NCBI GenBank assembly: GCA_017465605.1
Contig: JAFTVW010000007.1
Span: 1 to 64,000 of the forward strand
DNA: 64,000 nt
Origin: Alistipes sp.
Lineage (GTDB): Bacteria > Bacteroidota > Bacteroidia > Bacteroidales > Rikenellaceae
Direction of reading: 5' to 3'
Below are positions 55,907 through 64,000 of this stretch, piece after piece; within the stretch, counting starts at the first letter, position 1; each line of letters begins with the position of its first letter. A model generated the notes under the pieces. The model was given only the letters and a program-made list of their open reading frames with translations, was not told where the DNA came from and ran no database searches. The position numbers and the translations under genes were made by a program.

Positions 55907-58576
55907 CTATAATCCTGTAATCTTCTTTATTTCACTCAATTTGTTGAGAGCTTCAAGCGGAGTGAGCGAATTGATGTCGATTCCGCGTATCTGGTCTCGG
56001 ATTTGTACCAATACGGGGTCTTCAAGCTGGAACATCGAAAGTTGCATATTGCCTTGCTGAGCTACGTCGGCAACCTGCTTGGCTGATGGCTGACGCTTGC
56101 GAGAACGAGCTTGATGAGTGGGCGTGCCAGCCGATACATCATTGTTGCCATATACGGTTTCAAGGTTTGATAGAATCTCCGATGCGCGTGTGACGATACT
56201 TTGTGGCATTCCTGCCATACGGGCAACGTGAATACCAAACGAGTGCTCGGTGCCACCGCGTGAGAGCTTGCGTAGGAATACTATTGTTTTGTCAACCTCT
56301 CGAACTGCAACGTGATAGTTCTTAACACGGTCGAATAGCTGCTCCATCTCGTTAAGCTCGTGATAGTGAGTGGCAAACAGCGTCTTGGCGTGGCCCGATG
56401 GGTGGTTGTGGATATACTCCACCATTGCCCAAGCAATCGAAATACCGTCGTAGGTACTTGTACCTCGACCAATCTCATCGAGCAGAATCAGGCTGCGGTC
56501 AGAAATATTGTTGAGAATACTTGCCGACTCCAACATCTCGACCATAAACGTAGATTCGCCTTGCGAGATATTATCAGATGCACCAACGCGAGTGAAAATC
56601 TTATCCACAACGCCAATATGGGCAGATTCGGCAGGCACAAACGAGCCCATCTGCGCCATAAGGATTATGAGTGCAGTTTGGCGGAGCAGAGCCGATTTAC
56701 CAGCCATATTAGGGCCGGTAATCATCATAATCTGCTGGTCGCTATCGTTGAGCAATACATCGTTGGGGATATACTCTTCGCCTACGGGGAGTAATCGCTC
56801 GATTACAGGGTGACGACCTGCGCGAATGTCGATAATCTTACCCTCGTCAAGCGTGGGACGTACATAGCGACACTCGGCAGCCATTCTTGCGAATGATTGC
56901 AGACAGTCGATTCGGGCAATCGTGGCGGCATCTTTTAGTATGCTTCTTAAATACCCTGCAACGAATTGTACCAACTCCTGATATATTTCCTGCTCGATGG
57001 CAAGTATGCGGTCTTGTGCTCCGAGAATCTTCTCCTCATACTCTTTTAGCTCTTCGGTGATGTATCGCTCGGCATTTGTGAGGGTCTGTTTACGCACCCA
57101 ACTCTCTGGTACTTTGTCTTTGTGTGCGTTGCGTACCTCAATATAGTAGCCAAATACATTGTTGTAGCTGATTTTAAGCGACGGAATGCCCGTTGCTTCG
57201 CTCTCGCGCTGAATGATTTGCTGCAACACATCTTTACCGCGAGTGGCAATACGACGCAAATCATCAAGCTCGGCCGATACTCCATCGGCTATCACCCCAC
57301 CCTTCTGAATTTGGTTGTTGGCAGGGTCGGGATAGATGTCGTGGGCAAGACGTTGCTGAACGTTCGATAGATTATCGATTTGAGCGGCAATATCGTGTAG
57401 GCACTCCTTGTCGGTTGACTCCAAAAGAGCCTTCAATGTTTCGACTGCTGCGAGTGAGTTTTTTAGCTGCACCAATTCGCGAGGCAGAACTCGGCCTGCC
57501 GCAATACGAGATGAGATACGCTCCAAATCACCTACTTCCGAAATCTGCTCTCGCAGGGCTGCGGCAATATCGCTATCGGTTGTGAGGCATTCTACGATGT
57601 CGTGGCGGCGTTTGATGCGCTCAACACTGATGAGCGGCATAGCAATCCAACGTTTCAACAATCGGCCTCCCATCGATGTAAGGGTACGGTCGATTACATC
57701 GGCAAAGCCAGTCTTTTGCTGCGATGAGTTTGACGAGAAGAGTTCCAAATTGCGAATCGTGAATTTATCAATCCACACATATTCATTTTGGTCGATTCGT
57801 GAAATGTTTTTAATATGGGATATTTCACGATGCTCGGTAAACTCCAAATAGTAGAGAATTGCTCCCGCTGCCGAGATGCCATCTTTCAGATTCTCAACGC
57901 CAAATCCTTTAAGCGACTTGGTGCCGAATTGTTGGCATAGCTTTTCGTGGTTTAGCTCCGACGAGAATACCCAATCGTCGAGACGATAGGTGTAGTGGCG
58001 ATTGCCAAACGACGATTCAAAGCGGGTCTCTGAGCCACGTTGGTAAAGCACCTCTTTGGGCGAGAGGTTCGACATAAGTTTGTCGATATAGCGGTCGTCA
58101 CCTTCGGCCATATAAAACTCGCCAGTTGAGATGTCGAGAAAAGCAACGCCCGTAGTGCGCGCTCCAAAATATACCGATGCCAAGAATGAATTTTCTTTGT
58201 TGGGAAGAATGTTGTCGCCCAAAACTACTCCGGGTGTCACCAATTCGATAACACCTCGCTTAACCAATCCCTTCACTGTTTTGGGATCCTCCAACTGCTC
58301 ACATATAGCTACTCGCTCGCCTGCTCTCACCAACTTCGGTAGATAGGCATCAACGGCGTGGTAGGGAAATCCCGCCAGCTCAACCGATGAGGCTGCTCCA
58401 TTGGCGCGTTTTGTGAGTGTGATACCCAATATCGAACTCGCCTTTATGGCATCTTCTCCAAAGGTCTCGTAAAAATCGCCCACACGGAATAAAAGTATTG
58501 CGTCGGGGTGAACGGCCTTAATCTGATAATATTGCTTCATCAGAGGCGTCTCAACATATTTCTTCTCTATCGCCAT
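55907..58576 (-). CDS. mutS: DNA mismatch repair protein MutS
   Basis: An 889-residue MutS1. The mismatch-binding motif is [11 protein letters not shown] near residue 37. Clamp and lever domains follow. The ATPase has Walker [10 protein letters not shown], and [14 protein letters not shown]; the HTH dimerization region comes after. The ATG at 58576 (M-A-I-E-K-K) is chosen; a longer frame to 58651 would overlap the upstream helicase gene and includes the promoter. Confidence 0.96.
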   Translation of the reverse strand: MAIEKKYVETPLMKQYYQIKAVHPDAILLFRVGDFYETFGEDAIKASSILGITLTKRANGAASSVELAGFPYHAVDAYLPKLVRAGERVAICEQLEDPKTVKGLVKRGVIELVTPGVVLGDNILPNKENSFLASVYFGARTTGVAFLDISTGEFYMAEGDDRYIDKLMSNLSPKEVLYQRGSETRFESSFGNRHYTYRLDDWVFSSELNHEKLCQQFGTKSLKGFGVENLKDGISAAGAILYYLEFTEHREISHIKNISRIDQNEYVWIDKFTIRNLELFSSNSSQQKTGFADVIDRTLTSMGGRLLKRWIAMPLISVERIKRRHDIVECLTTDSDIAAALREQISEVGDLERISSRIAAGRVLPRELVQLKNSLAAVETLKALLESTDKECLHDIAAQIDNLSNVQQRLAHDIYPDPANNQIQKGGVIADGVSAELDDLRRIATRGKDVLQQIIQRESEATGIPSLKISYNNVFGYYIEVRNAHKDKVPESWVRKQTLTNAERYITEELKEYEEKILGAQDRILAIEQEIYQELVQFVAGYLRSILKDAATIARIDCLQSFARMAAECRYVRPTLDEGKIIDIRAGRHPVIERLLPVGEEYIPNDVLLNDSDQQIMMITGPNMAGKSALLRQTALIILMAQMGSFVPAESAHIGVVDKIFTRVGASDNISQGESTFMVEMLESASILNNISDRSLILLDEIGRGTSTYDGISIAWAMVEYIHNHPSGHAKTLFATHYHELNEMEQLFDRVKNYHVAVREVDKTIVFLRKLSRGGTEHSFGIHVARMAGMPQSIVTRASEILSNLETVYGNNDVSAGTPTHQARSRKRQPSAKQVADVAQQGNMQLSMFQLEDPVLVQIRDQIRGIDINSLTPLEALNKLSEIKKITGL

Positions 58577-58596
58577 CTTTTTTACTTTCTTTTGAG

Positions 58597-58628
58597 CAAA
58601 GATACCTAATTTTAAGCAACTATTCAAA
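58597..58628 (-). promoter_or_regulatory. Promoter of mutS
   Basis: On the minus strand: TTTG (58628-58625), a 20-nt spacer, then TATCTTTG (58604-58597). The -33 element lies inside the last codons of the helicase gene. Confidence 0.75.
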
Positions 58629-60035
58629 GAATCGCTCGTCAAAATTAACAAGATAAACTCTCTCAGTTGCGCGAGTTATGGCCGTATAGAGCCAGCGAAG
58701 CATATCGCGGCTCATTGGCTCATCGCCAAATAGGCAACGGTCGATGAAAACAGCCTTCCATTGACCACCCTGTGCCTTGTGGCAGGTGATGGCATAGGAG
58801 AATTTTACTTGTACGGCGTTGTAGTGTGGATTTTCACGAATCTCTTTCAGTCGTTTTATTTTACTCTTTATATCGGTGTAGTCCTTCTCAACCTCATCGA
58901 ACAGCCGTCGGCTTTCTTCGCGAGTGAGTGATGGCGACTCGGAAGCGATAGTGTCGAGGAGAATCTTACACTCAATCTCGGTGTCATTGTAGTCGGGAAA
59001 TTGCAAAATAGCATCGGCAAAGTGAAAACCGTAAAAGTCCTCAAAGCGTCGAATCTTTTTCAGACGGGCCACATCGCCGTTGGCCATAAAACTCATCGGA
59101 CAGTTTTCGATTCGCTCGGTGTAATGGTAATTATTCTTGACAACCATAAGCATATCTCCACTCTCGATGTTTTCTTCGGCAGAGAGGTTGTATCGGCGGA
59201 TACCTTCATTATATTTGTTGGCACGCTTGTTGGAGCGGGTAATCACAATTACCTCGTCGCGCCCATATCGGTCGTAGCAATCTTGCAGAGTTTCCAATAA
59301 ATCTAGTCCTCCGATTGATTTGAAATCGGGATACTGCATATCGAATTGCGGTATTTCGTGTAATCCGTTTTCAAGCATACAACGTACCATTGTAGCATTG
59401 AATAGTATGCCCGATTCAGCACTTTGACGCACCACATCGTCCATCGAAGCATAAACTACGTCTGCATAAGATTGCATAACCGACTCATCGAGCGCAGGAC
59501 TATAATCGGCTCCAACAGGTGGAAGTTGGGCGTTGTCGCCCACCAAAATCAAACGGCACTCCTTGCCGTTTTGTACATACTTGACCAAATCTTCCAGCAG
59601 CGAGCCACTGCCAAAAATCTGGCCTTCGGTTGTCGTGTCCGAGAGCATCGATGCCTCGTCAACAACAAATACAGCTCCCTGTTCTTTGTTGATGTTGAGC
59701 GAGAATTTGGATTCGTAGTTGGCATTGGTCTTTTCGCGATAGATTCTTTTGTGAATCGTGTAGGCTTGTTTGCCCGAATAGCGTGACAAAACTTTTGCGG
59801 CCCGTCCGGTCGGAGCGAGCAAAACTGATTTGATTCCAACCTCGTCTAACACCTCGACCAAAGTCGAGACAAGAGTGGTTTTTCCGGTGCCTGCATAGCC
59901 ATTTAACACGAAAATTTGCGAACAATCGGGCGAACTTAGCCATTCTGATAACATTTCGATAACTTTTTTCTGGCTAAATGTTGTTTCAAACAAGATTTTT
60001 GTGTAAATTTGGCCTGCGATATAAGTGTTAATCAT
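58620..60035 (-). CDS. RecD/Pif1-like superfamily 1 DNA helicase
   Basis: A 471-residue ATPase. Motif [12 protein letters not shown] near residue 45, A-P-T-G-R-A-A-K (Ia), V-V-D-E-A-S-M-L (II), [11 protein letters not shown] (III), and C-terminal [13 protein letters not shown] (V) with T-A-I-T-R-A-T (VI). This is the short stand-alone RecD-like family common in Bacteroidota; it lacks the RecBC-interacting and N-terminal RecD2 domains. A repair or recombination role is likely, and it sits next to mutS. Confidence 0.85.
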   Translation of the reverse strand: MINTYIAGQIYTKILFETTFSQKKVIEMLSEWLSSPDCSQIFVLNGYAGTGKTTLVSTLVEVLDEVGIKSVLLAPTGRAAKVLSRYSGKQAYTIHKRIYREKTNANYESKFSLNINKEQGAVFVVDEASMLSDTTTEGQIFGSGSLLEDLVKYVQNGKECRLILVGDNAQLPPVGADYSPALDESVMQSYADVVYASMDDVVRQSAESGILFNATMVRCMLENGLHEIPQFDMQYPDFKSIGGLDLLETLQDCYDRYGRDEVIVITRSNKRANKYNEGIRRYNLSAEENIESGDMLMVVKNNYHYTERIENCPMSFMANGDVARLKKIRRFEDFYGFHFADAILQFPDYNDTEIECKILLDTIASESPSLTREESRRLFDEVEKDYTDIKSKIKRLKEIRENPHYNAVQVKFSYAITCHKAQGGQWKAVFIDRCLFGDEPMSRDMLRWLYTAITRATERVYLVNFDERFFE

Positions 60036-60057
60036 AAGTCGTCGGTTTTAATGCCGT

Positions 60058-60077
60058 TAAATTTGAATACAAACTTA
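60058..60077. promoter_or_regulatory. Overlapping divergent -7 elements
   Basis: TAAATTTG on the plus strand (60058-60065) serves the small membrane protein; TAAGTTTG on the minus strand (60077-60070) serves the helicase. They are 4 bp apart, so initiation on one may affect the other. Confidence 0.5.
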
Positions 60078-60094
60078 ATAACAAATAACAAAAA

Positions 60095-60730
60095 ATGAAA
60101 AAAGCAATTCAATTTTTACTTGGTTTGGTAATCATTGGTTTGATTTACGTGGTTGCCATTCTAATTCACACTCCGTTGAGCTTCGAAAAACAGTTGAAGG
60201 CTCGCAATGCAGACGTTATCGTTAAGTTGAAGGACATTCGTGCCGCTGAGCGTGCTTACAAGAGCAAGTATCAGTGCTTCACTGACAACTTCGATTCGTT
60301 GATCTATTTTATCTTGAACGACTCTTTGGAGATGGAGCGTAAGCTCGTTGATGAGGACGACTCTGTTGCTATGGCTCAGTTGAAGAAGTCTGGTAAGAAG
60401 AACATCGAGAAGTACAACCTCGCTGTGATTGATACCATCTTCAATCCTCGTAAGCTTACAAAGGAGCAGGTTAACGATTTGCGTTTTATCCCTCACACAG
60501 ACGGTAAGGAGCAGTTTATTTTGCAGGCTGGTAAGGTTATGACAGGTTCTAACATTGAGGTTCCTGTTGTAGAGTGCCGTGCTCCTTATAAGCTATATCT
60601 TGATACTGTTGAGTTCCGTCAGAACGTGATTAACCTTATCGACGATAGAGTTAACAACTTCAACGAGTATGCTGGTTTGAAGTTCGGTTCTATGGAGGGT
60701 AGCAACAACGAGGCAGGTAACTGGGAGTAA
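60095..60730 (+). CDS. Uncharacterized single-pass membrane protein with pilin-like start
   Basis: A 211-residue protein not assigned to a family. One N-terminal TM segment (residues 5-25) is followed by a soluble, presumably periplasmic part with I-R-A-A-E-R-A-Y-K-S-K-Y, a pattern that resembles the helix after the membrane segment in pseudopilins, and then acidic/basic helices. Codons look strongly selected (many CGT and AAG), suggesting high expression. It has its own promoter and terminator. Confidence 0.7.
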   Translation: MKKAIQFLLGLVIIGLIYVVAILIHTPLSFEKQLKARNADVIVKLKDIRAAERAYKSKYQCFTDNFDSLIYFILNDSLEMERKLVDEDDSVAMAQLKKSGKKNIEKYNLAVIDTIFNPRKLTKEQVNDLRFIPHTDGKEQFILQAGKVMTGSNIEVPVVECRAPYKLYLDTVEFRQNVINLIDDRVNNFNEYAGLKFGSMEGSNNEAGNWE

Positions 60731-60750
60731 TTCCATCAACCGAAATAACA

Positions 60751-60782
60751 AATGTCCGCTCTGCTTTATCGGGGCGGACATT
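60751..60782 (+). terminator. Terminator of the small membrane protein gene
   Basis: An 11-bp stem (aatgtccgctc / ggggcggacatt, one T-G pair) followed by attttt. Confidence 0.85.
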
Positions 60783-60867
60783 ATTTTTAGAAGCGGTCAG
60801 ACTATATACAAACGACTTCTTCGAGAATATATATATAATATAAGGTATAGAACAAATATTTGCATCT

Positions 60868-61401
60868 ATGAGAATAATTAGTGGTACACACGGTGGACGT
60901 GTGATTAACCCGCCAAAAAATCTTCGCGCACGCCCTACTACCGATTTTGCTAAGGAGAATCTCTTTAATGTGCTGGGTAATATGGTCGATTTCGAGGATT
61001 TAGATGTGCTCGACCTCTTTGCTGGTACAGGCTCAATCATCTACGAGTTTGCGTCGCGAGGTGTGAGATCGGTAACATCGGTTGAGATTAATGCTGTGCA
61101 TTATAACTTTATTCGAGCAACAGCAAAATCGTTTGGAATGAATAACATTCACCCTGTAAAGGCGAATGTATTTCTATATGTGAAGAGTTGCGCCAAACAG
61201 TTTGATATGATATTCTCCGATGCTCCGTACGATTTGGAGGGAAGTGAACAGGTGATTGATGCAGTATTTGAGAACAATCTATTGAAAGATGACGGTATAT
61301 TTATCTTCGAGCACTCGAAGTCGAAGGATTTTAGCTCTCACCCCAATTTTCTTAGGTTGCGAAGTTATGGAAGTGTGCAGTTTTCGATATTCCAGAAGTA
61401 A
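60868..61401 (+). CDS. rsmD: RsmD-family 16S rRNA (guanine-N2)-methyltransferase
   Basis: A 177-residue SAM-dependent methyltransferase expected to modify G966 of 16S rRNA. N-terminal R-I-I-S-G-T-H-G-G-R, then R-A-R-P-T-T-D-F-A-K-E-N-L-F-N-V-L, and SAM motif I V-L-D-L-F-A-G-T-G-S. The catalytic loop, normally (N/D)PP(Y/F), reads D118-A-P-Y here, with Ala in place of the first Pro. The rest is intact, so the protein is probably active. Confidence 0.88.
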   Translation: MRIISGTHGGRVINPPKNLRARPTTDFAKENLFNVLGNMVDFEDLDVLDLFAGTGSIIYEFASRGVRSVTSVEINAVHYNFIRATAKSFGMNNIHPVKANVFLYVKSCAKQFDMIFSDAPYDLEGSEQVIDAVFENNLLKDDGIFIFEHSKSKDFSSHPNFLRLRSYGSVQFSIFQK

Positions 61402-61436
61402 ATTTTGACTTTGGAACGATTTTTTTGTCGTAAAAA

Positions 61437-61467
61437 GTTGCAGATTCGATTTTTTGTACTACCTTTG
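61437..61467 (+). promoter_or_regulatory. Promoter of tRNA-Asp
   Basis: GTTG (61437-61440), a 19-nt spacer, then TACCTTTG (61460-61467), 17 bp before the tRNA 5' end. Confidence 0.75.
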
Positions 61468-61484
61468 CAATCGCAATCAGCAAT

Positions 61485-61558
61485 GGTGCGTTAGTTCAGC
61501 TGGTTAGAATACGTGCCTGTCACGCACGGGGTCAGGGGTTCGAGTCCCCTACGCACCG
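61485..61558 (+). tRNA. tRNA-Asp (GUC)
   Basis: 74 nt with a full cloverleaf: acceptor GGTGCGT / ACGCACC, D-arm GTTC...GAAT, anticodon arm CGTGC-CTGTCAC-GCACG with anticodon GTC, variable GGGTC, T-arm AGGGG-TTCGAGT-CCCCT, discriminator G. The CCA end is not encoded. Its last ~20 nt recur downstream in two further copies. Confidence 0.97.
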
Positions 61559-61775
61559 CAGATTTTGATAGCAAGCGACTGAGTTTTCAGTCGCTTTTTT
61601 TTGTGCAAAATAGTCTTGTTTGAGCAAGCTCAACAGCCTATCCTGCACAAAATGTAAGCTTCGCTCACTTGCTATCTGTGGCGTAGGCACTACTCACATA
61701 ATTGGGGGTTGCGGGAATAAATAGATATTTGATTTTCAGAGGTATTCCCGCTTCACTTTCGCTCCGCTCGGCGGT
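61541..61775. repeat. tRNA-Asp-derived tandem unit A (235 bp)
   Basis: Begins with the tRNA 3' end (cgagtcccctacgcaccgca). It contains the tRNA terminator hairpin, an inverted pair gatagcaag (61567-61575) / cttgctatc (61668-61676), and a second inverted pair gcgggaata (61711-61719) / tattcccgc (61743-61751). No gene inside. Confidence 0.9.
61573..61602 (+). terminator. Terminator of tRNA-Asp
   Basis: A 10-bp stem (aagcgactga / tcagtcgctt), 4-nt loop gttt, then a run of T residues. Located 15 bp after the tRNA. Confidence 0.92.
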
Positions 61776-62014
61776 CGAGTCCCCTACGCACCGCAGAAGT
61801 TTTGATAGCAAGCGACTGAGTTTTTCAGTCGCTTTTTTTGTGCATAATAGTCTTGTTTAAGCAAGCTCAACAGCCTATCCTGCACAAAATGTAAGCTTCG
61901 CTCACTTGCTATCTGTGGCGTGGGCACTACTCACTTTATATGGGGGTTGCGGGAATAAATAGATATTTGATTTTCAGAGGTATTCCCGCTTCACCTTCGC
62001 TGATGCTCGGCGGT
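61776..62014. repeat. tRNA-Asp-derived tandem unit B (239 bp)
   Basis: Near-identical to unit A with scattered substitutions and small indels. It keeps the 3' tRNA end, the terminator hairpin and both inverted pairs (gcgggaata 61949-61957, tattcccgc 61981-61989). The tRNA 5' two-thirds are absent, so no second functional tRNA. Confidence 0.9.
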
Positions 62015-62111
62015 CGAGTCCCTACGCACCGCAGATGTTTTGATAGCAAGCTACTGAAATTCAGTCGCTTTTTTTTGTGCAAAATAGTCTTGTTTGAGCA
62101 AGCTCAACAGC
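62015..62111. repeat. tRNA-Asp-derived tandem unit C (truncated, 97 bp)
   Basis: Starts with a one-base-shorter tRNA end (cgagtccctacgcaccgca). The terminator stem carries a G-to-T change (aagctactga). Similarity ends at 62111, where unrelated sequence before the next gene begins. Confidence 0.88.
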
Positions 62112-62122
62112 TGGCGATATTG

Positions 62123-62155
62123 AAAAAATAAGTGGCGAATAATATCCACCACTTA
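62123..62155 (-). terminator. Terminator of the secreted hydrolase gene
   Basis: A 7-bp stem (taagtgg / ccactta) with A-run on its left (T-run on the minus strand). Confidence 0.6.
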
Positions 62156-62184
62156 CTTGCTCTATATGTCAATATTTACTCTTT

Positions 62185-63402
62185 CTATTTCAATTCAATA
62201 TCAATCTTCGCAGGGAACATATATCTCAAATCACCACGCTCAGAGAGTGTCTGACTAAGGTTGGCAACGGTGCGGACAACCTTTCCCTTGAATATTTTTT
62301 TACCATTATAGCGTACTGTGATAGGCTTGTTTAGATTCATCATCTTATCGTTGATGTAGAGTGTCAAACGTTGGTAATCGCTATGCTCAATATTTATAGT
62401 ATTACCCTCATAATCTGCGATAACCATCATTTTGTGTCGGCAATCTTGACCTTCTGGTAAGCCTATCCAATAGAAATTACGGCGAGTAACACCCTCCTGT
62501 CGCCATACTACCCTGTCAGGATATGGATTACGCTGGTATTGTGCCATCCACGATACGGCCAGTGTGTCGGCTCTCTCCATCCAATGGCCTTTACCCTTTA
62601 TGATGTGGGTCTCGTGGATATATCCAGCCTTGTCAGCAAGTTGGAGTGAATCCATAATTTTGCCGTGATGAACTGCCAATTTGTTTCTATTGAAAGCGCG
62701 GTCGTTCTCACCCATCCATATCATAAAAGGTGTGTTGCGTAGATTAACTTGTGATGCTTCACCCGGGTGGCCAGCCATCATCGACGCTGCGGCCCAACGG
62801 TCGGCCATACGGGGAGCCATACGCCACACTCCATCTCCTCCTGCCGAGTAACCGAGTAGATATACCTTATCGGGATTTACCCCCATATTTGCTACCATAC
62901 ACTCAATCAGCATCTCAAACAATTCGTCAAGGCCCTCCTTAAACCACATATTCCAGTCGTTCCACGGTGCGCGTGGTGCAATATATACACCCTCTTTGGG
63001 AGTGTAGAGTCTTATCTGATTGGCCCATTGTTGGTCGTTAACTTTTGCTGGTGCACTACCTCCTCCGTGCATAGAGATATAAAGACTATATCCGTCGGCA
63101 GGCTTTTCGCCATATACTCGTGTGGCAAATTTGAGCTTCAAATCTCCGAGTGTGATAAGTTCTTCGCTTGATGCCTGAGCATATTGTGTTTTTTTGCTTT
63201 TCAGCCAAAGTTGCTCCATAATAGCCATAGCCTCAGCCGCTTCTGCTTGGCTTAAATGTGCACTGGCGAATTGCTCTTTTGCGGCCTGCTTATAGTCGGC
63301 TTTCTCGGTTGCAGTCCATATTTTTATAGAGTTAATAGTTTGGGCTTGTGAAAGTTGCAGTCCTGCTAATATGAAAAGTGTGATAATGGCAATGTGTTTC
63401 AT
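62185..63402 (-). CDS. Secreted alpha/beta-hydrolase (esterase-like)
   Basis: A 405-residue protein with a signal peptide (1-20). The hydrolase core shows S-L-Y-I-S-M-H-G-G-G for the oxyanion region, the nucleophile elbow L-L-G-Y-S-A-G-G-D-G, W-M-G-E-N-D-R-A-F with the acid, and K-G-K-G-H-W-M with the His. The triad is complete. It resembles the LpqC/PHB-depolymerase-like group; substrate unknown. The C-terminal ~110 residues form an extra beta-rich part. The thioesterase gene lies 12 bp upstream, so the two are probably cotranscribed. Confidence 0.85.
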   Translation of the reverse strand: MKHIAIITLFILAGLQLSQAQTINSIKIWTATEKADYKQAAKEQFASAHLSQAEAAEAMAIMEQLWLKSKKTQYAQASSEELITLGDLKLKFATRVYGEKPADGYSLYISMHGGGSAPAKVNDQQWANQIRLYTPKEGVYIAPRAPWNDWNMWFKEGLDELFEMLIECMVANMGVNPDKVYLLGYSAGGDGVWRMAPRMADRWAAASMMAGHPGEASQVNLRNTPFMIWMGENDRAFNRNKLAVHHGKIMDSLQLADKAGYIHETHIIKGKGHWMERADTLAVSWMAQYQRNPYPDRVVWRQEGVTRRNFYWIGLPEGQDCRHKMMVIADYEGNTINIEHSDYQRLTLYINDKMMNLNKPITVRYNGKKIFKGKVVRTVANLSQTLSERGDLRYMFPAKIDIELK

Positions 63403-63414
63403 AATATTGTTGTT

Positions 63415-63891
63415 TTAAGCCTCTTCTTCCAATACAAATTCGCGAAATCCAAACTCCTCGTATGCTCGCTTTTGAGGAAATGAAAAATATACACAAATGG
63501 CTGATGTGCATAATTCGCCCGTGTGGTCAAAAATCGAAACACTAATTTCGATAATGTTTCGCAGTTGTCGTTTCACCGATGCCCGCAACGTGATGTGCGA
63601 ATCGGTAATCATTATTGGTTTGTGGTATTTTACCTCCAATTTCGAGGTGACGCCACTTGTTTGAAATTTGCGAAACACTACCCAACTTGCAATCTCATCG
63701 GCTAAGGTCGCTTGTATGCCTCCGTGTAGAGTGTCGCGCCAGCCTTGAAACTCTGGGCGCGGGTGCCAGTGGCTAACAATCTCGTCGCCATCTTCGTAGA
63801 ACTCCATTCTAAGACCCGAAGCACTATCGGGTGAACACCCGTAGCAGTGATATGTTGGTTCGCCTGTCCAGGGATTTTTTATCTTCTTCAT
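63415..63891 (-). CDS. PaaI-type hotdog thioesterase
   Basis: A 158-residue hotdog-fold protein. The hallmark W-R-D-T-L-H-G-G-I-Q-A-T-L-A-D-E holds the HGG and catalytic acid region. N-terminal C-Y-G-C-S-P-D might bind a metal, which is not part of the core fold. It probably hydrolyses acyl-CoA; the substrate is unknown. Confidence 0.85.
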   Translation of the reverse strand: MKKIKNPWTGEPTYHCYGCSPDSASGLRMEFYEDGDEIVSHWHPRPEFQGWRDTLHGGIQATLADEIASWVVFRKFQTSGVTSKLEVKYHKPIMITDSHITLRASVKRQLRNIIEISVSIFDHTGELCTSAICVYFSFPQKRAYEEFGFREFVLEEEA

Positions 63892-63917
63892 ACAATATTT
63901 TCTTTTGGCTCGCTTAC

Positions 63918-64000
63918 TTATTTGTCATCTGTCGCAATGCCCGAGCCAGCTGGTCGGGGCAAGATGTGGGTTTACCGTTGCAACGGATTCCTTCAAGGCG
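63918..64000 (-). CDS. C-terminal end of a TSCPD-domain protein (5' end outside window)
   Basis: The minus-strand frame entering from the right edge reads L-E-G-I-R-C-N-G-K-P-T-S-C-P-D-Q-L-A-R-A-L and stops at 63918. The T-S-C-P-D motif with the preceding R-C-x-x-K-P is the mark of the small (about 80 residue) TSCPD family, related to a C-terminal module of ribonucleotide reductases. Only 27 codons are visible; it lies 26 bp upstream of the thioesterase gene. Confidence 0.8.

Noticed and set aside
58577..58651. Longer N-terminus for MutS
   Set aside because: It would overlap the helicase gene and contain the mutS promoter; the ATG at 58576 gives the family N-terminus.
61541..62111. Extra tRNA genes or a CRISPR array in the tandem units
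   Set aside because: Units B and C hold only the tRNA 3' end, so no cloverleaf. Units are about 237 bp and contiguous, not short repeats with unique spacers.
61940..62131. 63-codon plus-strand frame inside tandem units B and C
   Set aside because: It reads through the tRNA remnant and the terminator hairpin; no counterpart of equal length in unit A.

Overview
The window is chromosomal DNA from a Bacteroidota bacterium, most likely a gut-type Bacteroidales; the genus cannot be fixed from this stretch. The signs are the fused LpxC-FabZ protein, the short 286-residue primary sigma factor, a DUF3276/PUR-type DNA-binding protein, no Shine-Dalgarno-like starts, and many promoters of the Bacteroides type (TTTG, a 19-20 nt spacer, then TAnnTTTG). 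Most of it is ordinary core genome in short operons. No rRNA operon, CRISPR array or complete insertion sequence is visible.

Left edge to 9 kb: the C-terminal tail of a probable MobV-type relaxase enters from the left, which suggests a mobilizable element just outside. A reverse-strand tripartite RND efflux operon follows (adaptor, pump, TolC-like channel, joined by two TAATG stop/start overlaps, then a YtfJ-like secreted protein), with a divergent AraC regulator beside it. Next come a gene-poor stretch with a possible small RNA, and rubrerythrin.

9-29 kb: translation and housekeeping genes (ettA, hisS, S41 peptidase, DUF3276, mnmA, DedA-like, aroE, DUF2007, a class-C-type serine hydrolase, dnaE, trxA, a K+/H+ antiporter), two unrecognised small genes, a TonB-like protein and, divergent from it, lpxC-fabZ and lpxA for lipid A. 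29-34 kb: rimP-nusA-infB behind a textbook promoter and a leader hairpin.

34-45 kb: a CoA-transferase, then a reverse-strand run (acyltransferase, inorganic pyrophosphatase, serine dehydratase, SGNH esterase, secreted TIM-barrel protein), an SDR enzyme, rpoD, and ygbA-glyA. 45-53 kb: a complete L-rhamnose operon (kinase, GH78-type rhamnosidase lipoprotein, isomerase, permease, aldolase, AraC activator) that ends at a strong terminator. 53-64 kb: ftsE-like ABC ATPase, gyrB, mutS, a RecD-like helicase, a small membrane protein, rsmD, tRNA-Asp(GUC), a secreted hydrolase, a PaaI-type thioesterase and the end of a TSCPD-domain gene.

Two structures stand out beyond the genes. First, a family of five long imperfect palindromes (about 100-128 bp in the full copies) sits directly after gene ends; their central and outer stems differ between copies but stay paired. 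Second, a 235-239 bp unit is repeated 2.4 times after tRNA-Asp, and each copy begins with the last ~20 nt of that tRNA, like stacked attachment sites.
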